Source: Psychroflexus sediminis (GTDB lineage Bacteria > Bacteroidota > Bacteroidia > Flavobacteriales > Flavobacteriaceae). Taken from it: a stretch of DNA of 64,000 bases. The stretch is taken from the NCBI RefSeq assembly GCF_900099815.1, contig NZ_FNCW01000001.1:5933-69932 (forward strand), given 5' to 3'. Made by a program: the position numbers and the translations under genes. The notes beneath the pieces were generated by a model, which saw nothing but the letters and a program-made list of their open reading frames with translations, had not been told where the DNA came from and ran no database searches. This document shows positions 36,459 through 44,279 of this stretch, in pieces; the stretch's first letter is position 1, and every line of letters begins with the position of its first letter.

Positions 36459-37742
36459 ATGAAGCCTATAATAAAGACAATTTTAATAGGATGCCTGGTT
36501 TTACTGGCTTCGTGCACTCAAACCAAAAAAGAGCAAAAATCAATGCAAAATAACCGCAATTTGACCGCTAAAGAGATTTTAAATAAGCCAGATTATTTGG
36601 CCATTTCGTATGGCGGCTACCGTAAGAAAACTCGCGATTCTCAACCGACGCTAAAAGAGCTTAAAGAAGATTTGAAAATCCTTCATGCTATGGATATTCG
36701 TGTTTTACGCACCTATAATGTTCGTCTGCCACATGCGGCAAACATTTTAAAAGCGATAAAGGAGTTGAAAGCAGAAGATGAAAATTTTGAAATGTATGTT
36801 ATGCTCGGGGCCTGGATAGACTGCAAAAATGCCTGGACAGAGCTGCCTCTCAACCATAACGAAGGGAGTGTGAACAACGCTGCCGAAATTGACCGGGCTG
36901 TGGAGCTGGCCAATATGTATCCGGACATTGTCAAGATCATTGCTGTAGGAAACGAGGCTATGGTGAAATGGGCATCGGCTTATTTTGTTCAGCCCCATAT
37001 TATTTTAAAATGGGTTAAGCATCTGCAGAACATCAAAAAAGAAGGAGGCTTAGATAAAAATGTATGGATTACCAGCTCAGATAATTTTGCGTCCTGGGGA
37101 GGAGGAGAAAGTGAATATCACACCCCGGAACTCGAGGAGCTTATCAAAAGTGTAGATTATCTTTCGGTTCATACTTACCCTATGCATGACACGCATTACA
37201 ATCCTGTATTTTGGGGGATTTTACCCAAAGAAACCAAATTGACCAACCTCGAAAAGCTAGACAAAGTCATGGATCGGGCATTGAGTTATGCGGTGACGCA
37301 ATACGATAGTGTAGCCAGTTATGTGAAAAGTTTAGGACTTAAAAAACAAATACACATCGGTGAAACAGGCTGGGCAAGTTATTCAGACGGATTTTATAGT
37401 ATGACCGGTTCCAGAGCCACCGATGAATACAAACAAGCCTTATACTATCATAAAATGCGCGAATGGTCCACAGAAAACAAGGTCAAATGCTTCTACTTTG
37501 AAGCTTTTGATGAGCCCTGGAAAGATGCGCATAACCCTAAAGGTTCCGAAAATTATTTTGGCTTATTTACCGTTGATGGGAAAGCCAAATATGCGCTTTG
37601 GGAGGCTGTAGACAGGGGTGCTTTTGAGGGTCTGAAACGCGGTAAACATGAAATTACAAAGACCTATGACGGTAAATTGGGTAATCTGCTTTTGGATGTG
37701 CAAATGCCTTTAGTTAAAAATGAAATTATGGTCAACCATTAA
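36459..37742 (+). CDS. GH17 beta-1,3-glucanase lipoprotein
   Basis: A 427-residue lipoprotein (lipobox Cys 19, LLASCTQTKKE; no acidic cluster after the Cys, so periplasmic sorting is more likely than surface). It is a GH17 TIM barrel, with acid/base E166 in AVGNEAMVK and nucleophile E302 in HIGETGWASYS. Other blocks are VDYLSVHTYPMHDTHYN and CFYFEAFDEPWKD. It begins 6 bases after the phosphorylase stop and belongs to the same tightly packed operon. Its sequence is distant from the two downstream GH17 domains, which are a closely related pair. Likely substrate: laminari-oligosaccharides. Confidence 0.9.
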   Translation: MKPIIKTILIGCLVLLASCTQTKKEQKSMQNNRNLTAKEILNKPDYLAISYGGYRKKTRDSQPTLKELKEDLKILHAMDIRVLRTYNVRLPHAANILKAIKELKAEDENFEMYVMLGAWIDCKNAWTELPLNHNEGSVNNAAEIDRAVELANMYPDIVKIIAVGNEAMVKWASAYFVQPHIILKWVKHLQNIKKEGGLDKNVWITSSDNFASWGGGESEYHTPELEELIKSVDYLSVHTYPMHDTHYNPVFWGILPKETKLTNLEKLDKVMDRALSYAVTQYDSVASYVKSLGLKKQIHIGETGWASYSDGFYSMTGSRATDEYKQALYYHKMREWSTENKVKCFYFEAFDEPWKDAHNPKGSENYFGLFTVDGKAKYALWEAVDRGAFEGLKRGKHEITKTYDGKLGNLLLDVQMPLVKNEIMVNH

Positions 37743-37765
37743 CTTAATTATGAAAATCACTATTT

Positions 37766-39262
37766 ATGAAACCTTTGAAAATTTTATCTCTCACTTTAAT
37801 ATCACTTATGTTAGCTAGTTCTTGTGTAGAAAAAGAAAAATCATTGACAGTTGAGGTTTTTGAAACTTCCAGAAGTGGAAATAAACTCTCTAAAATAGAC
37901 TCTTTCAGCCCTGGGACTGAGTCAGCCTCTAAAATCAGCTTAAATCCTAAAAAAACCTTTCAAACCTTTACGGGTTTTGGGGGCTCTTTTACAGAATCTT
38001 CGGCCTATTTGCTGAATCAGTTAGGGAAAGAAAATCGTCAAAAAATCATCGATGCTTATTTTGCTGATAGTGGTGCGCGCTATTCTTTAACCAGGACGCA
38101 TATGAATTCAAGTGATTTTTCACTTGACCAATACTCTTATGCACCAGTTGAAGGCGATACCTTATTAAAATTTTTCAGCATTGAAGAAGATAAGGACGAT
38201 ATCATTCCTATGATTAAAGATGCTATGGCAGCTTCCTCAGAAGGATTTAATATTATTTCATCGCCATGGACGGCTCCGCCCTGGATGAAAACCAACAACG
38301 CCTGGGTGGGTGGTGAATTAAAGCGAGAGCATTACGATACCTGGGCCTTATTCTTTTCCAAATATGCCGATGCTTACAAAGCTGAAGGTATTGATATTTG
38401 GGGGTTTACTGTGGAAAACGAACCACACGGCAACGGGAATAACTGGGAAAGTATGCATTACAACCCTGAAGAAATGACCGAATTTGTGCGAGACTACCTC
38501 GGTCCGCAACTTGAAAATGACGGCAAGGGAGATTTAAAAATCCTGGGTTATGATCAAAACAGGAAGGGTATTAAGGAATGGGTAGATGTGATGTATAAAA
38601 ATGAAGCGAATGCTAAATATTATGACGGAATGGCTATTCACTGGTATGAAAGTACGTTTAAAGTTTTTCCTGAAGCCCTGCAATATGCTCATGAAAAAGC
38701 ACCTGATAAATATCTGATTCAGACCGAGGCTTGTGTAGATTCAGAAGTTCCAAAATGGCAGAATGACGACTGGTACTGGCAAAAAGAGGCTACCGACTGG
38801 GGCTGGGACTGGGCCCCGGAAGACCAGAAACACTTACACCCCAAATACCGACCGGTTTACCGCTATGCCAGAGATATTATCGGGTGTATGAACAACTGGG
38901 TAGACGGCTGGGTAGACTGGAATATGGTGCTCGACCGTCAGGGTGGCCCCAACTGGTTTAAAAACTGGTGCGTAGCTCCGGTTATCGTAGATCCAGACCA
39001 GGATGAAGTTTATTTTACGCCTTTGTATTACACCATGGCGCACTTCAGTAAATACATTAGACCAGGGGCCAAACGTATCGCTTTTGAATCGACAGACCAG
39101 GACCTGCAGGTGAGTGCTGCAACCAACCCTGATGGGAGCCATGTGGTGATTGTGTTCAATCCTTCCAAAGAAGAAAAAGTATTTGATCTTCATTTGGATG
39201 ATGCTGTAAAAACACTTTCAATCAGTCCACAGGCAATCCAAACCATCACACTCATTAACTAA
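37766..39262 (+). CDS. GH30 glucanase lipoprotein (probable beta-1,6-glucan activity)
   Basis: A 498-residue lipoprotein (Cys 20, ASSCVEK) of family GH30, whose members include beta-1,6-glucanases and glucosylceramidase-type enzymes. Catalytic pair: E219 in TVENEPHGNG (acid/base) and E321 in LIQTEACVD (nucleophile). The N-terminal GFGGSFTESSAYLLNQLG and the C-terminal beta-sandwich with VSAATNPDGSHVVIVFNPS match the family. In a laminarin-type locus it would remove beta-1,6-linked side groups. It is 24 bases after GH17 and 12 bases before the symporter-GH17 gene. Confidence 0.9.
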   Translation: MKPLKILSLTLISLMLASSCVEKEKSLTVEVFETSRSGNKLSKIDSFSPGTESASKISLNPKKTFQTFTGFGGSFTESSAYLLNQLGKENRQKIIDAYFADSGARYSLTRTHMNSSDFSLDQYSYAPVEGDTLLKFFSIEEDKDDIIPMIKDAMAASSEGFNIISSPWTAPPWMKTNNAWVGGELKREHYDTWALFFSKYADAYKAEGIDIWGFTVENEPHGNGNNWESMHYNPEEMTEFVRDYLGPQLENDGKGDLKILGYDQNRKGIKEWVDVMYKNEANAKYYDGMAIHWYESTFKVFPEALQYAHEKAPDKYLIQTEACVDSEVPKWQNDDWYWQKEATDWGWDWAPEDQKHLHPKYRPVYRYARDIIGCMNNWVDGWVDWNMVLDRQGGPNWFKNWCVAPVIVDPDQDEVYFTPLYYTMAHFSKYIRPGAKRIAFESTDQDLQVSAATNPDGSHVVIVFNPSKEEKVFDLHLDDAVKTLSISPQAIQTITLIN

Positions 39263-39273
39263 CTCTCATTTGT

Positions 39274-41766
39274 ATGTCTGAAATAAAAACACCACTCAAA
39301 GATCGGGTTCCGGTTGGTCAGAAGGCTGCCTTTGGGGCAGGCCATTTTGTATTAAATCTCCTGCCGGGAGTTTTGGGGGTTTACCTGCAGGTATTTATTC
39401 TTACGGCTTTTGGAATGGATCCTATATGGGCTGGACTTTTAGGTGGTTTGCCCAGAATTTTCGATGCCCTTACAGACCCCATCATGGGCTTTATTTCTGA
39501 CAATACAAAATCAAGATACGGAAGACGCCGGCCTTATATTTTTTCAGGAGCAATTATTAGTGGGATATTGTTCATCCTGATGTGGCAACTGGATGAAAAT
39601 GCATCTATGACCTATAATTTCTGGTACGTGATGATTCTGCAAATTTTATTCCTTGTTGGAAACACCATGTTTGCCACGCCTCTGGTCGGACTTGGCTATG
39701 AAATGACCCCGGATTATAATGAAAGAACACGCTTGATGAGTCTTGCCAATTCCATGGGGCAAATTGCCTGGATCATTGTGCCCTGGCTATACGTGATTAT
39801 ACCGGATCCTAACACCTTCGATAATCCAGCTCAGGGGGTGAGAACCATGGCTTATATCGTTGGTGGGGTATGTATGGTTTTTGGAATATTACCCGCTTTG
39901 TTCTGCAAGGGAATGGATGCCGGAGAGATGGAAGATCGGGAAAGGATCAGTCTCAAAACACTGGCAAAGAATATGAAAAAGCTTTATGAAGGAATTGTTC
40001 AGGTTTCCAAAAACAAGCCGTTTATGAAGCTTTGCGGAGCCACTTTTTTAGTGTTTAATGGTTTTCAGCTGGTGGCGGCTTTTTCAGTGTTTATCATTGT
40101 GTTTTATATGTACCAGGGGAGCTGGGAAATGGCAGGAACTTGGCCGGCCTGGTTCAATTCACTCAATGCGGTTATTACGGCCCTCATTGTGATTCCGATC
40201 GTTTCTAAAATGGCAACCCGGTTTGGAAAACGAAAGGCTTTCTTAATTGCAACTTTCTTATCTATAATAGGTTATATCCTGAAGTGGTGGGGATTTGATG
40301 TTGAATTGAATGAACAATTCAATCAAACGGCACTCGGTGAAAGTCTTACAGAGGCTTTAGGCTCTCTTTTTAATTTTCTGAATCCCTATCTGGAAAGTAT
40401 AGGAGCAACCTGGTTTACTATCAACGTGGAAGACGGTGTGCCCTGGTTGATTTTCTTGCCCATACCGTTTTTTGCTTTTGGAATGGGCGGTCTTTTTACC
40501 CTGATGATGAGTATGACCGCAGATGTTTGTGACCTGGATGAACTGGAAAACGGCTTGCCCCGAAAAGAAGGGACGTTTGGTGCTATTTACTGGTGGATGG
40601 TGAAAGTGGGTCAGGCTTTGGCCATCATATTGAGCGGAGTTATTTTGAAAATAGTAGGCTTTGACCAAAACATAACCGATCAAAGTCTGGAGACCATGAC
40701 GAATCTTAGAATTGCAGATATCCTTGTTCCGGCATCAACCGCTGCTTTAGCCTTTCTGGTCATGTGGCGTTATGATCTGGGCGAGAAAAGGGTGAGAGAA
40801 ATAGCAGCTGAGCTCAAGAAAAGAAAGGCACTGCCAAAAAGAACGAGTTCCTCCTATCATGCTCAAAACCTGCTTTCGCTGACTTCGTTGCAAATCGCTC
40901 CCGATTTTAAATATGATATAGATTTCTCAGACAAATCCATAGATGAGGTACTCCATCTTTTTTCAACTACCCTCAACAAGGGCATGCATGGCTTATGCTT
41001 CAGCCCTTACGAAGAAGGACAGGATATAGAGGATGTTCTCTCTGAAGAACAAATCATAAGACGGGTTGATATCGTTAAACCTTATACAAACTGGTTAAGG
41101 TCTTTTTCATCTACCGGAGGAAATGAATACATCCCTCAGGTCGCCAGGAGATCTGGTATTAAAACCATGGCCGGGGCCTGGATAAGCGAAGATAAAGCGC
41201 AAAACCAGATAGAAATTGAGGAACTGATTAAACTTGGTAAAGCAGGCCATGTGGACATAGCCGTAGTTGGTAACGAAGTACTGCTCCGCGAAGAACTTAC
41301 CGAAGAAGAACTTTTAGTGTATATTGAAACCGTCAAAAAAGCACTGCCAGGTATCCCGGTGGGTTATGTTGATGCGTATTCCCTGTTTAATGAAAGTTCG
41401 TCGCTTATAGAGGCCTGTGATGTTATTTTAATCAACTGCTATCCGTTCTGGGAAGGGGCAGAAATCGAAATAGCAACGTCTTATTTAAGGGAAATGTACT
41501 CACTCGTTAAAGCGAAAGCTAAAGACAAACCGGTGATGATTGCTGAAACAGGCTGGCCAACTCAGGGAGAAAATACAGGGAAAGCCATTCCTACCAGGCT
41601 CAACGCGATGAAATACTTCATCAATGTGAATAACTGGGCGCAAAAAGAAAATATAGACTTATTTTATTTCTCATCTTTTGACGAATCCTGGAAAGCACGC
41701 CATGAAGGGGATGTTGGTCAACGCTGGGGAATATGGGATAAAAACGAAAAAATTAAATTTAAGTAA
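39274..41766 (+). CDS. GPH-type sugar symporter fused to a GH17 domain
   Basis: An 830-residue protein with two parts. Residues about 10-510 are a 12-helix transporter of the glycoside-pentoside-hexuronide:cation symporter type; FDALTDPIMGFISDNTKSRYG at about 62-82 is the family signature. Residues about 545-830 are a GH17 TIM barrel with acid/base E668 in VVGNEV and nucleophile E758 in AETGWPTQG. With 12 helices both ends should face the cytoplasm, so imported beta-glucosides would meet the hydrolase at once. The linker (about 510-545; KRKALPKRTSSSYHAQ) is basic and polar. The GH17 part closely resembles the next gene, pointing to a duplication. No frameshift is present. Confidence 0.85.
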   Translation: MSEIKTPLKDRVPVGQKAAFGAGHFVLNLLPGVLGVYLQVFILTAFGMDPIWAGLLGGLPRIFDALTDPIMGFISDNTKSRYGRRRPYIFSGAIISGILFILMWQLDENASMTYNFWYVMILQILFLVGNTMFATPLVGLGYEMTPDYNERTRLMSLANSMGQIAWIIVPWLYVIIPDPNTFDNPAQGVRTMAYIVGGVCMVFGILPALFCKGMDAGEMEDRERISLKTLAKNMKKLYEGIVQVSKNKPFMKLCGATFLVFNGFQLVAAFSVFIIVFYMYQGSWEMAGTWPAWFNSLNAVITALIVIPIVSKMATRFGKRKAFLIATFLSIIGYILKWWGFDVELNEQFNQTALGESLTEALGSLFNFLNPYLESIGATWFTINVEDGVPWLIFLPIPFFAFGMGGLFTLMMSMTADVCDLDELENGLPRKEGTFGAIYWWMVKVGQALAIILSGVILKIVGFDQNITDQSLETMTNLRIADILVPASTAALAFLVMWRYDLGEKRVREIAAELKKRKALPKRTSSSYHAQNLLSLTSLQIAPDFKYDIDFSDKSIDEVLHLFSTTLNKGMHGLCFSPYEEGQDIEDVLSEEQIIRRVDIVKPYTNWLRSFSSTGGNEYIPQVARRSGIKTMAGAWISEDKAQNQIEIEELIKLGKAGHVDIAVVGNEVLLREELTEEELLVYIETVKKALPGIPVGYVDAYSLFNESSSLIEACDVILINCYPFWEGAEIEIATSYLREMYSLVKAKAKDKPVMIAETGWPTQGENTGKAIPTRLNAMKYFINVNNWAQKENIDLFYFSSFDESWKARHEGDVGQRWGIWDKNEKIKFK

Positions 41767-41769
41767 ATC

Positions 41770-42687
41770 ATGTCGTACAGAAAAGAACAACAGGTAACAG
41801 AGCAGCAAAAACAGTTTTTAGCTTCTATACAGGACTCAGGTATCATGCCGGAGGTTTCGAAAAAGGAGCTTTATGATCTATTCAAATCCATAATGAAAGA
41901 TGGATTTCACGGCATATGTTTTAGTATGTATGAAGACGGACAGGAGCCGGGGGACAGCATCACTGAAGAACAGGTGCGACGACGTATAAACATTTTGAAA
42001 CCACACGTCCAATGGGTGCGTTCGTTTTCGTGTATTGAAGGCAATGAATTTGTGCCTAAAGTAGCCAAAGAAGAAGGCATGAAAACCCTGGTAGGCGCAT
42101 GGATTAGCGACGATAAAGAAAAGAATAGAGAAGAACTGGACGCTCTTATAAAATTGGCAAATGAAGGTAAAGTAGATATCGCTGCAGTTGGCAACGAAGT
42201 TTTATATCGAAATGATATACCGCTTGAAGAATTGAAAGCACATATAGAAGAGGTAAAACGCTCCATACCTTCCCACATTCCGGTAGGTTACGTGGATGCA
42301 TATTATGAATTTGCCGTGCATCCGGACCTGACAGATTTATGTGATATCATCTTATCCAACTGCTATCCGTTCTGGGAAAAATGCCATCACGACTATGCAC
42401 TCACCCATATGCAGCAAATGTATGGGCAGGCTCTACAGGCGGGTAGAGGTAAAAAAGTAATCATTACCGAAACAGGCTGGCCAAGCCAGGGTGAAAGTTT
42501 AGGGGCTGCAGAGCCCTCTGCTGAAAATGCCCTGAAGTACTTCATTAACACGCAGTTATGGTGTAAAAAGGCTGGTATTGAAAGTTTTTATTTTTCATCC
42601 TTTGATGAATCCTGGAAAGTTGGCGCTGAAGGCGTCGTTGGAGCCTACTGGGGAATCTGGGATAAACTCGAGAAATTGAAATACTGA
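41770..42687 (+). CDS. Cytosolic GH17 beta-1,3-glucanase
   Basis: A 305-residue stand-alone GH17 enzyme without signal peptide or lipobox, so cytoplasmic. Acid/base E143 is in AVGNEVLYR and nucleophile E234 in ITETGWPSQG. Blocks such as GICFSMYEDGQEPGD, VGYVDAYYEF and ILSNCYPFWEK have direct counterparts in the GH17 half of the gene immediately upstream (3-base gap), so the two are tandem paralogues. Together with the phosphorylase it would process oligosaccharides inside the cell. It is the last gene of the transcript that starts at 33000; the conserved element before the T9SS protein begins 12 bases after its stop. Confidence 0.9.
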   Translation: MSYRKEQQVTEQQKQFLASIQDSGIMPEVSKKELYDLFKSIMKDGFHGICFSMYEDGQEPGDSITEEQVRRRINILKPHVQWVRSFSCIEGNEFVPKVAKEEGMKTLVGAWISDDKEKNREELDALIKLANEGKVDIAAVGNEVLYRNDIPLEELKAHIEEVKRSIPSHIPVGYVDAYYEFAVHPDLTDLCDIILSNCYPFWEKCHHDYALTHMQQMYGQALQAGRGKKVIITETGWPSQGESLGAAEPSAENALKYFINTQLWCKKAGIESFYFSSFDESWKVGAEGVVGAYWGIWDKLEKLKY

Positions 42688-42698
42688 CAATAATTTAA

Positions 42699-42724
42699 CA
42701 CTTTAACCTATACATTAACAATAC
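42699..42724 (+). promoter_or_regulatory. Conserved PUL element, site 3 (before the T9SS protein)
   Basis: Contains CATTAACAATAC (42713-42724), preceded by CACTTTAACC. Here the core extends to the perfect inverted repeat CATTAAC-AATAC-GTTAATG (42713-42731), 7-bp arms with a 5-base spacer, which supports a dimeric binding site. The gene start is 155 bases downstream. Confidence 0.6.
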
Positions 42725-42878
42725 GTTAATGCCAGTATTGCCTCATACCAGCCTTTTAGCAAAGGGTAAACCTGAATAAAAAGGCGTATGAATTTTGTAG
42801 TGGTCTAATTATCAATATATTATATTTTTAATGTATATTTAGTAATTCATTAATTAATATTAATTAAAAATAAAAACT

Positions 42879-44222
42879 ATGAAAAAAATTACACTTTTAA
42901 TTATGATGTTGCTAATAGTGACATTCGGATTTTCACAACAAGTCTTGCAAGATTTTGAATCTGAAAAGAATGTAGAATTTTCAGATATTTACGGGGCATT
43001 TGGAGGCGGATTAACGGCATCTTTAGCAGCAGACCCTACAGATGCATCAAACCAAGCTGGTAAAATAGAAGAAGTATCTGGAGGTGATGTATGGAAAGGT
43101 ATTTTTGTAAGGCCACAAACCAATTATATTGACTTAACTTCTAGTCAAGTTGTAAGTATTGATGTATATGCTACGTCCACTACTTATTTTACAGGAATAG
43201 TTCAGGATGGTCAGAGTAATCAGGCAACTATTGAGTTAAATTCTGCTGTAGAACATACTGGAACTGGTTGGGAAACATTGACTTTTACATTTACTGGTGC
43301 GTCAGGAGAATGGGGTGAATTTGCGATGCGTGTTAATGTTGACGCTTCTGGAAATCTGGTAAATCCAGCAACAGAAGTAATCACAACCTATGTAGATAAC
43401 CTTACAGCTCCTCAAGGTTCGGCTATTACAGTACCACCTCAGCCATCTACAGCTGCTCCTTTACCTCCTAGTAGAAATTCTAGTGATGTTATTTCTATCT
43501 TTAGCGATGCTTATACTGATATAACCGTTGATACCTTTGATACCGATTGGTGCCCAGGAGAAACTGTTGAACTCATGATAGAAGGGAACGCAACAAAAAG
43601 GATTTCCGGATTAGGTTGTGAAGGAATAGACTGGCAAAGTGCAAGAACTGTTGATGCCTCTGGAATGACACATTTTCACATGGATATTTGGACAGAATCA
43701 GAAACTTTAGATAAAAGTTTTAATATGAAATTTTCAAACTGGGCAGGAGGAACTGCTGAAGCTAATGCTATTGAATTTTCTGCTACTAATGCTAGTAATC
43801 CAGCCTTGCCAAATCCAAATCCTGGAACTTGGATATCTTTTGATATTCCTTTAACTTCATTTACTGAAATAGATGGTAGCAGTATAAGTGATATTGTTCA
43901 GTTCGTTATAACTTCAAATTTAGGAACCGTATACTACGATAACCTATATCTGTATAGTGATACTTCATTAAGCAACGATTCGTTTAGCAAAGCTGAATTT
44001 AAGTCTTATCCTAATCCCACTCAGGATGTTTGGACCATTAAGACCACAGAGAACATCCAAACGGTTCAGGTTTTTAATGTCACCGGACGTTTAGTGAAGG
44101 ACTTAAAGGTGAACGCCTCAGAAGTTATGATAAACGCTAATGACTTAGCCAGTGGAATCTATTTAGCTAAGATTTCAAATGAATTTGATCAGACCAAAAC
44201 GATCAAATTAATAAAGGAATAA
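42879..44222 (+). CDS. T9SS-exported CBM-like glycan-binding protein
   Basis: A 447-residue exported protein (signal peptide to about residue 19, TFGFSQ). The N-terminal module (about 20-180; VLQDFESEKN, GGDVWKGI, TGTGWETLTFTFTG) resembles the repeated modules of the lipoprotein at 21608. A proline-rich linker leads to a second module (about 195-365; SSDVISIFSDAYTD) shared with the lipoprotein at 30584. The last 75 residues are a type A T9SS sorting domain: YPNPTQDVWTIKTTENIQ, VFNVTGRLVKDLK, LASGIYLAKIS, KTIKLIKE. It would be secreted or attached to the surface and bind glucan. No catalytic pair was seen. It is monocistronic: element at 42699, terminator at 44242. Confidence 0.82.
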   Translation: MKKITLLIMMLLIVTFGFSQQVLQDFESEKNVEFSDIYGAFGGGLTASLAADPTDASNQAGKIEEVSGGDVWKGIFVRPQTNYIDLTSSQVVSIDVYATSTTYFTGIVQDGQSNQATIELNSAVEHTGTGWETLTFTFTGASGEWGEFAMRVNVDASGNLVNPATEVITTYVDNLTAPQGSAITVPPQPSTAAPLPPSRNSSDVISIFSDAYTDITVDTFDTDWCPGETVELMIEGNATKRISGLGCEGIDWQSARTVDASGMTHFHMDIWTESETLDKSFNMKFSNWAGGTAEANAIEFSATNASNPALPNPNPGTWISFDIPLTSFTEIDGSSISDIVQFVITSNLGTVYYDNLYLYSDTSLSNDSFSKAEFKSYPNPTQDVWTIKTTENIQTVQVFNVTGRLVKDLKVNASEVMINANDLASGIYLAKISNEFDQTKTIKLIKE

Positions 44223-44241
44223 TTTATTAACTTATTAAAAT

Positions 44242-44272
44242 AGCGTATGTTTGGTAAAATCTAGCATACGCT
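44242..44272 (+). terminator. Terminator after the T9SS protein gene
   Basis: AGCGTATG (44242-44249) pairs with CATACGCT (44265-44272) around a 15-base loop, followed by TTTTCTT. It ends only 7 bases before the lacI-type start codon. Confidence 0.75.
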
Positions 44273-44279
44273 TTTTCTT

